From positions 62,001 through 126,000 of the forward strand of contig NZ_JBGCCK010000002.1 of NCBI RefSeq assembly GCF_041262525.1: 64,000 nt of DNA, read 5' to 3'. Under the pieces are notes generated by a model. That model was given only the letters and a program-made list of their open reading frames with translations. It did not search any database and had not been told where the DNA came from. The position numbers and the translations under genes are program-made. Position 1 is the first letter of the stretch. Each line of letters begins with the position of its first letter. The DNA comes from Streptacidiphilus sp041262525 (GTDB taxonomy: Bacteria; Actinomycetota; Actinomycetes; Streptomycetales; Streptomycetaceae). This document shows positions 23,208 through 35,493 of this stretch, piece after piece.

Positions 23208-24767
23208 ATGTCTGCACAAGAACCCGCGCACCACCCGCCGCAGCGCATCGGAGTGGTCGCCGAGTCCACCTCTGGGGAGACGCGCGTCGCGGCGACGCCG
23301 TCGACCGTGCGTCTGCTGCTGGGCCTCGGTTACGAGGTCGTCGTCGAGTCCGAGGCCGGCGCGGCCTCCGGCTTCGGCGACCAGGCCTACGCCGAGGCCG
23401 GGGCGAGCATCGGCGAGGCCTGGGACGCGGATGTCGTTCTGAAGGTCAACGCTCCCTCGGACGGGGAGATCGCGCGGCTTCGCGAGGGCGCGACGGTCGT
23501 CGGCCTGCTGGCTCCGGCGCAGCGGCCCGAGCTCCTCGAGTCGCTCGCGGCACGCGGAGTGACCGCGCTGGCGCTGGACGCCGTGCCGCGCATCTCGCGC
23601 GCGCAGTCGATGGACGTGCTGTCGTCGATGGCGAACATCGCCGGGTACCGGGCGGTGATCGAGGCCGCGCATGTCTTCGGACGGTTCTTCACCGGGCAGG
23701 TGACGGCCGCCGGCAAGGTGCCGCCGGCGAAGGTGCTGATCGCCGGCGCGGGTGTGGCCGGTCTCGCGGCCATCGGCGCCGCCTCCAGCCTGGGCGCGAT
23801 CGTGCGGGCCACCGACCCGCGGCCCGAGGTGGCCGACCAGGTGAAGTCGCTGGGCGGCGAGTACCTGCCCGTCAACGTCGCCCAGGAGGCGAGCACCGAC
23901 GGCTACGCCAAGGCGACCTCCGCCGACTACGACCGCGCCGCCGCCGAGCTCTACCACGAGCAGGCCAAGGACGTGGACATCGTCATCACCACCGCGCTGA
24001 TCCCCGGCCGTCCCGCACCGCGCCTGCTCACCGCCGCGGACGTGGCGGCGATGAAGCCGGGCAGCGTCGTCGTCGACATGGCCGCGGCCTCGGGCGGCAA
24101 CGTCGAGGGGACCGTCGCCGGGCGGGCGATCGTGACCGACAACGGGGTGACCATCATCGGTTACACCGATCTCGCGTCCCGGCTGGCCGCCCAGGCCTCG
24201 CAGTTGTTCGGCACCAACCTGGCCAACCTGCTCAAGCTGCTCACCCCCGGCAAGGACGGCCGGCTGACGCTCGACTTCGACGACGTCGTGCAGCGGGCCG
24301 TCACCGTCGCGCGGGCGGGCGAGGTGACCTGGCCGCCGCCGGCCGTGGCGGTCTCCGCCGCGCCCGCCGCGCAGCCGGTGGCCGCGCCCCCGAAGGCCGC
24401 GGAGCAGAAGGAGTCGCGGCTGACCCCGGCGGCGCGCTTCGGGCTGATCGGCGCCGGGATGCTCGCGATGTTCGGTCTTGTCGCCTTCGCCCCGGCCCAA
24501 CTGGCCGAGAACTTCACGGTGTTCGCGCTGGCCGTGGTGATCGGCTACTACGTCATCGGCAAGGTGCACCACGCGCTGCACACCCCGCTGATGTCGGTGA
24601 CCAACGCGATCTCCGGCATCGTCGTGATCGGCGCCCTGCTCCAGATCGGGCACGAGAGCTGGGTCGTCACCACGCTGTCCTTCGTGGCGGTCCTCCTGAC
24701 GAGCGTGAACATCTTCGGAGGCTTCGCCGTCACCCGCCGCATGCTGTCCATGTTCTCGAAAGGCTGA
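23208..24767 (+). CDS. pntA: Proton-translocating NAD(P) transhydrogenase, alpha subunit
   Basis: A 519-residue fused alpha subunit. Residues 1-380 are the NAD(H)-binding dI domain (IGVVAESTSGETRVAATPST, AKVLIAGAGVAGLAAIGAAS, the mobile-loop region and KPGSVVVDMAAASGGNVEGT). An Ala/Pro linker at about 380-400 leads to four membrane helices (for example FGLIGAGMLAMFGLVAFAP). The enzyme couples proton import to hydride transfer from NADH to NADP, making NADPH. pntB follows after 6 bp. Confidence 0.95.
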   Translation: MSAQEPAHHPPQRIGVVAESTSGETRVAATPSTVRLLLGLGYEVVVESEAGAASGFGDQAYAEAGASIGEAWDADVVLKVNAPSDGEIARLREGATVVGLLAPAQRPELLESLAARGVTALALDAVPRISRAQSMDVLSSMANIAGYRAVIEAAHVFGRFFTGQVTAAGKVPPAKVLIAGAGVAGLAAIGAASSLGAIVRATDPRPEVADQVKSLGGEYLPVNVAQEASTDGYAKATSADYDRAAAELYHEQAKDVDIVITTALIPGRPAPRLLTAADVAAMKPGSVVVDMAAASGGNVEGTVAGRAIVTDNGVTIIGYTDLASRLAAQASQLFGTNLANLLKLLTPGKDGRLTLDFDDVVQRAVTVARAGEVTWPPPAVAVSAAPAAQPVAAPPKAAEQKESRLTPAARFGLIGAGMLAMFGLVAFAPAQLAENFTVFALAVVIGYYVIGKVHHALHTPLMSVTNAISGIVVIGALLQIGHESWVVTTLSFVAVLLTSVNIFGGFAVTRRMLSMFSKG

Positions 24768-24773
24768 GCCCCG

Positions 24774-26237
<1,464 letters not shown>

Positions 26238-26254
26238 TCACCGCGCACCCGTGG

Positions 26255-26297
26255 CCCCGTCCCGCGCACCCGGCCCTCTGGCCCGCGCGGGACGGGG
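26255..26297. terminator. Bidirectional terminator after pntB
   Basis: CCCCGTCCCGCGC (26255-26267) pairs perfectly over 13 bp with GCGCGGGACGGGG (26285-26297). It sits between the convergent pntB and the HTH-membrane protein gene. Confidence 0.75.
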
Positions 26298-26308
26298 CAT
26301 GACCCGCG

Positions 26309-27511
26309 TCAGCGAAAGGTGACCAGGACTGCACCCCACTGCGCGGTGGTCGTCCCGGTCGCCGCGCAGCGCGCTTCGTCGGAGGCGACGCGGTAGGCGG
26401 TCGTGAGCTTGTAGGAGGAGAGCTCGAGGACGGGCAGGTCGGTCCAGCCCGCGACGAACTGCGGTGCGGTGCCGGTGTTGGTGCCCACCGCGCCGACCAT
26501 GAGATCCCCGCTCCTGCAGGTGAGCGGATGCCGGCTCGTGCTGAAGGCCGTGCCGCCGAAGGGACCGTAGCCCTCGGCGTGTCCGGCGACGGCGTGGATC
26601 CCGCGGAACTCGTCGACGGCCACGTGGTACTTGCTCGAGTGCGGGTAGCTGAGCGTGATCTGGTCGGCGGTGCCCAGCGGACGCACGTCGAAAGCGACCA
26701 GGACCAGGGTTCGGTGGCGGGAGGCGTCGGTGACGTCGCCGGCGATCCGATAGGTGTTGCCCTGGCTGTCCTTGGCGTGGACCTCGCCGGCGCAGGTGCT
26801 GGTCAGCATGACGGTGACCACCAGGGTGTCCCCGGCGGACACCTCACGGATGAAGGGCAGCACGACCTCGGTGCCGTCGAGGCGAGCGGCCTCCGAGGCG
26901 GGGCGTGCGATCCAGCTCGGCCCGGGGGTTCCCGTGGACGCCTGTGGGACGTCGGCTCCTTGGGGGACGTAGGAGCCGGGTGACGCGGGAGCGACGCCCG
27001 AGGGGCAGCCGGTCGGATCGGTGGGGTAGCCGAGCGGCACCCGAGGGCCGGTGAGTGCGAGGGTGCCGCCCACGCCGAGCAGCAGGCCGAGAATCAGCGC
27101 CGCCCCGTGCGTGACCGCTCGCCGCGCCCGGCTTCCGCGGCCGCGCCGGGCGGGTGCGGGTGCGGGTGCGGCCGCCGTGAGAGTCGGAGCGGGAGTCGGA
27201 GTTGTCGGGAGGGTCGGGGCCTCGGCCTGGACCTGGGGCTCGGCCGGAGCAGGTCCGGCTGGGGGCGCCGACGCGCGACTCTTCTCCTGCAGCACGGTCC
27301 GCTGGATGCGGATCCACTCCTCGCCCCAGGCCTTCGCCTGCTCCTCGTTCGCGTCCAGAGCGCGGAGCAGCGCGGTGACGCGGTCAAGCGGCGGAAGCTG
27401 CGGGCGGTCGGGGCTCAGGGTGTGCGCGATAGTGCTGCGCGGGAGCCCGGTGCGCCGCTGGAGTTCCCGCAGCGAAAGGCCTCGGGTCTGCTTGAGCGCT
27501 CTGCGGTCCGA
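26309..27511 (-). CDS. HTH (XRE-type) membrane-anchored exported protein; no start codon found
   Basis: The frame encodes, in order, a helix-turn-helix domain (LSLRELQRRTGLPRSTIAHT, DRVTALLRALDANEEQAKAW), a Pro/Ala-rich linker, a membrane helix (AALILGLLLGVGGTLAL) and an exported domain of about 220 residues with beta-strand character (GDTLVVTVMLTSTCAGEV, AGWTDLPVLELSSYKLTTAY). The HTH-linker-helix-exported layout is common in streptomycetes. No ATG, GTG or TTG precedes or lies within the HTH part; the only start is a GTG at 27295, which would omit the HTH. The frame abuts a truncated gene head to head at 27514, so the 5' end is probably lost. Confidence 0.6.
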   Translation of the reverse strand, partial: SDRRALKQTRGLSLRELQRRTGLPRSTIAHTLSPDRPQLPPLDRVTALLRALDANEEQAKAWGEEWIRIQRTVLQEKSRASAPPAGPAPAEPQVQAEAPTLPTTPTPAPTLTAAAPAPAPARRGRGSRARRAVTHGAALILGLLLGVGGTLALTGPRVPLGYPTDPTGCPSGVAPASPGSYVPQGADVPQASTGTPGPSWIARPASEAARLDGTEVVLPFIREVSAGDTLVVTVMLTSTCAGEVHAKDSQGNTYRIAGDVTDASRHRTLVLVAFDVRPLGTADQITLSYPHSSKYHVAVDEFRGIHAVAGHAEGYGPFGGTAFSTSRHPLTCRSGDLMVGAVGTNTGTAPQFVAGWTDLPVLELSSYKLTTAYRVASDEARCAATGTTTAQWGAVLVTFR

Positions 27512-27513
27512 CG

Positions 27514-27939
27514 GTGCTGAGCCTGCTCGGGCTGAGTCCGGTCGCGCGCGTCGTCTACGCCGAGATGCTGGAGCATCCCGACTACGGCCTGTCCGAGCTG
27601 GTGGCCTCGTCCGGCCTGCCGGAGCACCAGGGGCACGGCGCCTGCGACGAGCTGGCCGACCTCGCGCTGCTTCGACCCTCGCGCGAACGGCCGGGTGCGC
27701 TGCGCACGGTGAGCCTGCAGGTCGGACTCGATCTGGTGCTGCGGAGGCAAGAGGCGGAGTTGGCGCGAAGGGCGGCGAGAACGCGACCTGGAGCTCGCTT
27801 CACCGCCCAGCCGACCCTCTTCGTCTCCGAGGACCAGCTCGCCACCGCCCACCAGATCGTGTCCACGACCGGGACCTACGCGGCCGGCACCAGTGGATGG
27901 CCTCCGTGGTCACCCTCCGGTAGACACCTCTGCGCCTGA
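27514..27939 (+). pseudogene. TrmB/LuxR-type regulator, N-terminal fragment
   Basis: From the GTG at 27514 the product reads LGLSPVARVVYAEMLEHPDY, then LSELVASSGLPEHQGHGACD, ELADLALLRPSRERPGALRT and VSLQVGLDLVLRRQEAELAR. This is the TrmB-like N-terminal domain of streptomycete LuxR regulators, which are normally about 320 residues. After residue about 92 homology ends and the rest (TLFVSEDQLATAHQI to the stop) is unrelated and Trp/Pro-rich. The middle domain and C-terminal LuxR HTH are missing. I judge it a decayed gene. Confidence 0.6.
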
Positions 27940-28385
27940 GCCTCGCGCAGGGCGGCTCTGTCATGGCCGCGGAACGGCTCGGCTCGTCGTGGGCCGGCCG
28001 CGGAAAGCCTGTCGACCCGGACGGAGCCTGGCTCCCATTTACGAACAAAACAGACAAAGACGGAGGTTGTACCCGCCGCCAAGAGGCCAGCTGAGACGCA
28101 GGTCACGGCCCTTTTGTGGCGTGTCGCACTTTACCGGCGGTAACGCTTGCTCCGCTTGTAAAGACCGTGTGACGGTGCACGAGGCAGGCGGACAGAGAGC
28201 CTGCCGGGAGCCCAGTGGACGGCGCACCGAGTGCCGAACATCCCCGCTGAGCCGTTCCCCTGCTCGGTCGGGCCAGTCCCGAAAGCCACCGGGCGTGCGA
28301 ACTCCCCTCGCAGCGACGCCGATTCGGCGAGCGCGTGGATCCGTACGCCCTCGGTCTTGGGCAGTCCCGTCGACATTGGAGTGTC
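27940..28385. other. 446-bp leader region upstream of the transglycosylase gene
   Basis: No gene is visible. An AT-rich patch at 28037-28066 may hold a promoter. CTTTAC (28129-28134) and GTAAAG (28158-28163) form an inverted repeat. A candidate folded RNA spans 28165-28227: ACCGT/ACGGT hairpin, GGTGC (28175-28179) closing with GCACC (28223-28227), and inside it GGCAGGC/GCCTGCC (28183-28189 with 28199-28205). Streptomycete cell-wall hydrolase genes often carry c-di-AMP riboswitches, but I do not find the conserved core of that class here. Confidence 0.4.
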
Positions 28386-29279
28386 ATGCGTCACCGTCGC
28401 CAGAACCTGCGGATCTCTCTCGCCCAGCTCAACAAGCGTCTCTCCGCGGTGCGCCTCAACAAGCGCCTCTCCGCCGGCATCGGCGCCGCCCTTCTCGTTA
28501 CCGGCGCTGCCACCGGCACCGCCGTCGCCCTCACCGGCGGCGGTTCGGGAACGACCCACATCGCCACCGCGGCGAGCACCCAGGCCGCCGCGCGCGCAGC
28601 CAGCGACGCCGCGAACCGTTCCGAGCAGCGGGCCGCCCTCGGGGCCCAGGCCTCGGCGGCTGCGAAGGCCGCCGCCGCCAAGGCGAAGGCCGAGGCCGAC
28701 GCCAAGGCCCAGGCCGCCGCGAAGGCGAAGGCCGAGGCTGCCGCCAAGGCGAAGGCCGCCGCGCAGGCCCAGGCTGCCGCCAAGGCGAAGGCCGCCGCGC
28801 AGGCTCAGGCTGCCGCGAAGGCCAAGGCCGATGCTCAGGCCCAGGCCGCCGCACAGGCCCAGGCTCAGGCCGCCGCCCAGGCGAAGGCTCAGGCCGCTGC
28901 CCAGGCCGCCGCCGCTGCCGCCGCGAAGGCCGCCGCGACGCCGACCTACTCCAACGACCTGTCCGGCTGGATCGCCCAGGCGCAGGCCGTTCTCGCCGCC
29001 AACGGCGACCACGTGCCGCCGGCCGACGCGATCACCGCCCGTGCGATGACCGAGTCCTCGGGCAACCCGAACGCGGTCAACAACTGGGACTCCAACGCGC
29101 AGGCCGGAACCCCCTCCGAGGGCCTGATGCAGGTGATCCAGCCGACGTTCGCCACCTACTCGCTGCCCGGTCACCAGGACATCATGAACCCGGTCGACAA
29201 CATCATCGCCGCGGTCCGCTACGCGAACGCCACCTACGGCGCCTTCGAGAACATCGCGTACGGCACGAGCGGTTACTGA
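28386..29279 (+). CDS. Secreted lytic transglycosylase (SLT domain) with Ala/Lys/Gln repeat linker
   Basis: A 297-residue protein from the ATG at 28386. A basic N-terminus containing LNKRLSA twice in direct repeat precedes the export helix (GIGAALLVTGAATGTAVAL). Residues about 75-195 are a low-complexity helix of AKA/AQA units. The C-terminal 90 residues are a transglycosylase SLT domain: catalytic Glu223 in ARAMTESSGNPNAVNNWDSN, then EGLMQVIQPTFATYSLPGH and NPVDNIIAAVRYANATYG. It cleaves peptidoglycan glycan strands outside the membrane; the linker probably spans the wall. Confidence 0.9.
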   Translation: MRHRRQNLRISLAQLNKRLSAVRLNKRLSAGIGAALLVTGAATGTAVALTGGGSGTTHIATAASTQAAARAASDAANRSEQRAALGAQASAAAKAAAAKAKAEADAKAQAAAKAKAEAAAKAKAAAQAQAAAKAKAAAQAQAAAKAKADAQAQAAAQAQAQAAAQAKAQAAAQAAAAAAAKAAATPTYSNDLSGWIAQAQAVLAANGDHVPPADAITARAMTESSGNPNAVNNWDSNAQAGTPSEGLMQVIQPTFATYSLPGHQDIMNPVDNIIAAVRYANATYGAFENIAYGTSGY

Positions 29280-29304
29280 CCCAGGTCGCTGCCCGCTCTC
29301 CGCA

Positions 29305-29342
29305 CCTGCCCGTCGGTACCGATCCCGGTACCGGCGGGCAGG
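29305..29342. terminator. Bidirectional terminator between transglycosylase and galM-like gene
   Basis: CCTGCCCGTCGGTACC (29305-29320) pairs with GGTACCGGCGGGCAGG (29327-29342): 16 bp with a single G-T pair and a 6-nt loop, between convergent genes. Confidence 0.8.
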
Positions 29343-29355
29343 TGGCGTTGCGCCC

Positions 29356-30429
29356 TCAACCGGCCGTGAACCGGTAGGCCGTCGTCGAGCGGAAGACCTG
29401 ACCCGGCCGCAGCACGGTGGAGGGAAACTGGGGCCGGTTCGGTGAGTCGGGGAAGTGCTGGGTCTCCAGGGCGATGCCCGCGAAGGGGAGATAGGGGCGC
29501 CCACCCGGGCCGGTGATGCTGCCGTCGAACAGGTTGCCCGTGTACACCTGGAGCCCCGGCTCGGTGGTCAGGCACTCCAGATGTCTCCCCGAGGCCGGGT
29601 GCCACAGCGTCGCCGCGAGCTCGGGGCTTTGGTTCCTACGGGGGTACAGCACCCAGTTGTGGTCGTACCCGCCGCCTGCGATCCGCAGCTGAGGGTGGTC
29701 GGCTGCGATCAGCTGCCCCAGCGGCCGGGGGGTGACGAAGTCGAAGGGCGTGCCGACCACGGGTGCCGCCTCTCCCAGGAGAGGGATGAGTTCCTGGTCG
29801 ACGGGGGTGTAGCTGTCGGCGGCGATGTGCAGGACATGGTCCAGCACGTCGCCGCTGCCCTCTCCTGCCAGGTTGAAGTAGGCGTGATTGGTCAGGTTGA
29901 TCACCGTCGGGGCGTCGGTGACCGCGTGATAGTCGACGGTCAGGGTCCCATCGGTGTCGAGGCTGTAGATCGCTGTGACATCGACTGCGCCGGGAAAGCC
30001 CTGGTCGCCGTCATCGCTGTGGAGGTGGAACGCGACGCCGACACGGTTGTCGTCGCGGAAGGGCTGGGCCTCCCATATGCGGTCGTCGAAGCCTCCGGGG
30101 CCGCCGTGGAGGGTGTGGCGGTCGTTCTCGTTGCGGGGAAGCTCATGAACGGTTGCGCCGACGGGAAGTCGGCCACCGCTGACGCGGTTCGCACAGCGCC
30201 CGATGGTGGCGCCGAAGTAGCGTGCCTCCCCCAGCAGTTGGGCGGGGTCAGCGGCGGAGAGCACAACGTTCGACCGGCGCCCCCGGCAGTCGGGGACATG
30301 CAGGGCGCTCAGCGTGGCGCCGAGGGTGAGCATCTGCGCGGTCACCGCGTCGTCGGAGCCGAAAGTCCATCGGTCCACCCGCCTGCCGTCAGGAAGACGC
30401 GCGGAGGACTCGCGGGAGACGTGCAGCAT
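29356..30429 (-). CDS. Aldose 1-epimerase (galactose mutarotase-like)
   Basis: A 357-residue beta-sandwich enzyme; AAGGA precedes the ATG. Landmarks are GATIGRCANRVSGGRL, the catalytic His region NENDRHTLHGGPGGFDDRIW, the second His in LTNHAYFNLAGEG, and the catalytic Glu near the C-terminus (GIALETQHFPDSPNR). It interconverts alpha and beta anomers of free sugars. It ends the group of sugar-importer genes on the minus strand, where it would serve L-arabinose or galactose entering through the transporter at 30528-34293. Confidence 0.93.
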   Translation of the reverse strand: MLHVSRESSARLPDGRRVDRWTFGSDDAVTAQMLTLGATLSALHVPDCRGRRSNVVLSAADPAQLLGEARYFGATIGRCANRVSGGRLPVGATVHELPRNENDRHTLHGGPGGFDDRIWEAQPFRDDNRVGVAFHLHSDDGDQGFPGAVDVTAIYSLDTDGTLTVDYHAVTDAPTVINLTNHAYFNLAGEGSGDVLDHVLHIAADSYTPVDQELIPLLGEAAPVVGTPFDFVTPRPLGQLIAADHPQLRIAGGGYDHNWVLYPRRNQSPELAATLWHPASGRHLECLTTEPGLQVYTGNLFDGSITGPGGRPYLPFAGIALETQHFPDSPNRPQFPSTVLRPGQVFRSTTAYRFTAG

Positions 30430-30527
30430 GGGGTCCTTCGTCCGAGGTCGGGATGCGGGCCGGTGTGTGAATGACGGCTGTGCGTGCCTGGTCGGCAGGT
30501 GAGGCCCTCACGCACACACCGGCCGGT

Positions 30528-31531
30528 TCAGGAGCGCTTGGCCAGCTGCCTGGCGCGGAGCCGGTCCGCGAGGATCGCCACGCCGAGGACGCCGCCGAGG
30601 ACGATGTTCGTGTAGTTGGAGTTGATCTGAAGCGTCGTGAGGCCGTTGTTGATCAGCTCCAGCAGGACCGTGCCGGCCACGATCCCGAGGATTCGCCCCT
30701 GCCCACCCGTCAGGCTGACGCCGCCGATGACCGCCGCCGCGATCGCCGACAGCTCCCACCCGACGCCGACACCGCTGGCGGAGCCCACGCCCATGCGGCC
30801 GAGCACCAGCATCGACGCGAGTCCCGACAGCAACGACGAGGTCACGTACATCGACACGATCCGCCGGTTCCCCCGGATACCGGCCAGCCGGGCCGCCTCA
30901 GGATTGCCGCCGACCGCGTAGACCTGGCGGCCGGCATAGGTCCGCTCCAGGAAGAACCAGGCCAGCACCGCCACGATCACGAAGAGCACCAGCGGGACCG
31001 GGATCTGGGCCAGGTAGGTCTGCCCCACATTGCCGAAGAACCCGGAGATGCCCACGATCGACGTGCCCGAGGTGATCGCCAGCGTCACGCCCTGGGCGAC
31101 GGTGTAGGTCACCAGGGTCACCACGAACGGCGGCATCTTCAGCCGGGTCACGGCCAGGCCGTGCCAGAGACCCACCAACCCGGTGATCGCCAGCGTGGCG
31201 AGCACCGCCACGCCTGCCGGCAGGCCGGCCCGGACGTTGAACCAGGACATCAGGATCACCGAGGTGCCCAGCAGCGCCCCGACCGAGAGGTCGATGCCGC
31301 CGGTCAGGATCACCAGCGACTCGCCGATCGCGATGAGTCCGTACTGGGCCAGGTCGAAGCCCATGCCCTGGAGGTTGACCGCGCTGGCGAAGGTGTCGCG
31401 GGCGAGCGCGAGTGCGATGAACACCGCGATGCAGGCGACGACGACGCCGACCTCGGGAGTGTCGACCAGGGCGCGCAGCCGGTTCCGAACGGGCGCCTCC
31501 GCGCCCTCACGGGCGGGAGCGGTCTGGGTGG

Positions 31532-31535
<4 letters not shown>
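30528..31535 (-). CDS. Sugar ABC transporter permease (RbsC/AraH-like)
   Basis: A 335-residue membrane protein with GGAGG 7 bp before the ATG. The family motifs are ESLVILTGGIDLSVGALLGT and the cytoplasmic EAARLAGIRGNRRIVSMYVT, and the late SAIAAAVIGGVSLTGGQGRI. Helices span most of its length. Its start overlaps the ATPase stop by 4 bp, and binding protein, ATPase and permease are coupled in the order seen in CUT2-class importers for pentoses and hexoses. Confidence 0.93.
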
Positions 31536-33129
<1,594 letters not shown>

Positions 33130-33133
<4 letters not shown>

Positions 33134-34293
33134 CCCGCGATGCCGAGCGCGGTCTGCTTGGCCTGGAACGCGCTCAGGTTGCCCTGGGTCACCACGCCGA
33201 CGCCGGAGCTGAGGGTGGTGCCGTCGGACTCCAGGTAGGGTTTGACGAGCGCGAGCGTGGCGTCCTTGCCCAGCACCTTCAGCGCGGCCAGCAGGTACGC
33301 GCCGGTGTAGCCCTGCTGGTAGGGCGACTGGACCACGGTGGCCTGGATGACCCCCTGCTGGATGAACTTCAAGGTCTGCGCGTCGCTGTCGTCGGAGACG
33401 ACCTTGACCTGGCCCGTCTTGCCCGCCGCCTGGACCGCCTGCGCGGCCGAGGGGCCGTCGTAGGAGTAGACGCCGTACAGGCCGGTGACGTTGGGGTCGG
33501 TCTGGATGGCGGTCTGCGCGTTGGTGAGCGCCTTGGAGGCGTCCAGGTTGTCGGCGAGCTTGTTGACCACCTTGATGCCGGTGCCCTTGAGGGTGTCCTC
33601 GAAGCCCTGGATCCGCTCGACCGCGTTGGACGCGGTGAGCGAGCCGACCAGGACGACGACCTCGCCCTTGCCACCGAGGGCGGCCTTCATCGCCTCGCCG
33701 GCCTTCTGGCCCGCGGTGTAGTTGGGGGTCCCGAGGTAGAGAGCCGCGCCGTCTTCGGCGGGCAGCGGGGAGTCGATGGCCAGCACCGGCGTCCCGGCCG
33801 AATTCGCGGCCTGGATCGGCGACTTGATGGCGGTCGGGTCGATCGCCGAAACCGAGAAGGCGCTGATGTTCTGGCCGCGCAGGGTCTGGATCATGGACAG
33901 CTGCTGGTCCAGCCGACCATTGGCCGGAGCCTGGAAGGTGCCCTTGACACCGAGGTCGGACAGCCCCTTGTTGAAGCCGATCTTGCCCGCGTTCCAGTAG
34001 TCCACGGCCACGTTGACGACCATGGCCAGGTCCAGCTTGGACACGTCCTTGCCCTGGAGCGCGGACTTGAGCGCGGCGTCGAGCTTGGTCAGGTTGTCGT
34101 CGTTGAAGGTGATGTCGCCCTGGATCACCGGAGCCGCGGCCGGCGCAGAGCTGCCGCCCGAGGAGGACCCGGTGGCGTCACTGCTGCCGGCGCCCTGCTT
34201 GCTGCAGGCAGTCGCGGTCAGAGCCAGCGACGCGACGGCCGCCACGGCCGCGAGACGGGCGCCTCTGTTCCGGTGGGTGGTGCGAGCGCTCAT
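33130..34293 (-). CDS. Sugar ABC transporter substrate-binding lipoprotein (CUT2, periplasmic-binding type I)
   Basis: A 387-residue lipoprotein. The signal peptide ends in SLALTATACSKQG (lipobox Cys). The body follows the ribose/galactose-binding type I fold: DLAMVVNVAVDYWNAGKIGF, GQNISAFSVSAIDPTAIKSP, TPVLAIDSPLPAEDGAALYL and VTGLYGVYSYDGPSAAQAVQ. The sugar is unknown; L-arabinose is likely because the araBDA genes lie upstream on the same strand and share an operator sequence. A LacI-type site at 34378 gives this operon its own control point. Confidence 0.88.
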
Positions 34294-34377
34294 GGTCGTT
34301 CCTCTCGATCTTTGCCAGAAGGGGTGGATCGCGCAAAGACGTGCTGTGAACCGGAGCGTCGTAAGGTGCACGACTCC

Positions 34378-34393
34378 TTGTTATCGCTCACAC
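34378..34393. promoter_or_regulatory. LacI-type operator upstream of the sugar importer operon
   Basis: TTGTTATCGCTCACAC, one base from the araB sites over the core. Read on the minus strand it gives GTGAGCGATAACAA with TAACAA placed as a possible -10 element for the gene at 34293. No good -35 lies 17 bp upstream. Confidence 0.65.
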
Positions 34394-34437
34394 GGGACCA
34401 TGCGGGACCGTGCGCGCGAAATCCTGAAGCGGCGCCC

Positions 34438-35493
34438 TCACCTGCTGCGTGGGCGTCCGCTGCTGGCCCGCAGGACCAGCTCGGGGGCAACCAGCGCCAC
34501 CCGGTGGTCGGTGGCCCTGGAGCGCGGGGAAGGGCGGAGGGGAGGACTCTCGATGCGCTGGAGCAGCAGTTCCAGGCCGCGACGGCCGAGTTCCCCGAAG
34601 TCCTGCCGGACGGTGGTCAGCGGCGGTGTCAGGAAGGCGGCCTCGGGGATGTCGTCGAAGCCGACCACGCTGATGTCCTCAGGCACCCGTCGGCCGCTCT
34701 CCTGAAGCGCCCGCAGGACCCCGAGCGCCATGTGGTCGTTGGCGCAGAACACGGCGGTCACCGTCAGGTCGCCGGCCAGACGGAAACCGGCCTCGTAGCC
34801 GGAGCGGGCCGACCAGTCCCCCGCCAGACAGGGCACCACCTGTCGTCCCCGCTCGTCCAGCGCCTGCCGCCAGCCCGCCTCGCGGGCGTTCGCCTCCAGC
34901 CAGTCCTTGGGGCCGGCGACGTGATGGACGGTGGCGTGGCCGAGGTCGAGCAGGTAGCGCACGGCCGCCAACGCGCCGGCGTGGTTGTTCACGCCCGCCC
35001 CTGGCAGCTGTCCGGAGTCGGTCGGGCCGACGGTCACCATCGGGACGGTGCCGACGCGCTGGGCCAGCGCCGCGACGGTGGACCCCTGGGAGGCGATGAC
35101 CGCGATTCCCTCGACGGCCTGGTCCCGCAGCCGGTCCACGGCCTCGTGGACGGAGTGGATGCCCTGGTAGCGAAGGCTCGCGATGCTGATGAAGTAGCTC
35201 GCCGCACGGGCGGCCTGCTCGATGCCGTAGAGCATCTGCGAGGGCCCGTACAGGGTGCTCTCGAAGCTGATCACACCGAGCGTCTGCGACTTGCGGGTGA
35301 CCAGGGTGCGCGCGGCGCTGTTGGGACGGTAGTCCAGTTCGCGGATCGCGACGAGAACCCGCTCCCTGGTCTCAGGACGCACGTTCGGCCTGTCGTTCAG
35401 GACCCGCGAAACGGTCTGATGGGACACGCCGGCCAGCCGGGCCACATCCGCCATCACGGGCAGTGCGCCGTCCGCGGTGCTACCTGCCGGCAT
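34438..35493 (-). CDS. LacI family transcriptional regulator (candidate arabinose regulator)
   Basis: A 351-residue regulator with AGGAG 6 bp before its ATG. The DNA-binding head reads VMADVARLAGVSHQTVSRVL, then NDRPNVRPETRERVLVAI with the hinge YRPNSAARTLVTRKSQT. The ligand domain contains VIASQGSTVAALAQRV, LGHATVHHVAGPKDWLEANA and ISVVGFDDIPEAAFLTPPLT, as in sugar-binding LacI proteins. It lies between araBDA and the importer genes, and LacI-type sites occur before all three units, so it probably senses L-arabinose or a derivative. Confidence 0.92.
   Translation of the reverse strand: MPAGSTADGALPVMADVARLAGVSHQTVSRVLNDRPNVRPETRERVLVAIRELDYRPNSAARTLVTRKSQTLGVISFESTLYGPSQMLYGIEQAARAASYFISIASLRYQGIHSVHEAVDRLRDQAVEGIAVIASQGSTVAALAQRVGTVPMVTVGPTDSGQLPGAGVNNHAGALAAVRYLLDLGHATVHHVAGPKDWLEANAREAGWRQALDERGRQVVPCLAGDWSARSGYEAGFRLAGDLTVTAVFCANDHMALGVLRALQESGRRVPEDISVVGFDDIPEAAFLTPPLTTVRQDFGELGRRGLELLLQRIESPPLRPSPRSRATDHRVALVAPELVLRASSGRPRSR

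Noticed and set aside
23004..24653. Minus-strand open frame of 549 codons
   Set aside because: Antisense to pntA, low-complexity Gly/Arg/His composition.
28030..28385. c-di-AMP (ydaO-type) riboswitch before the transglycosylase gene
   Set aside because: The gene class fits, but I could not find the conserved core elements of that riboswitch; only generic stem-loops are visible.
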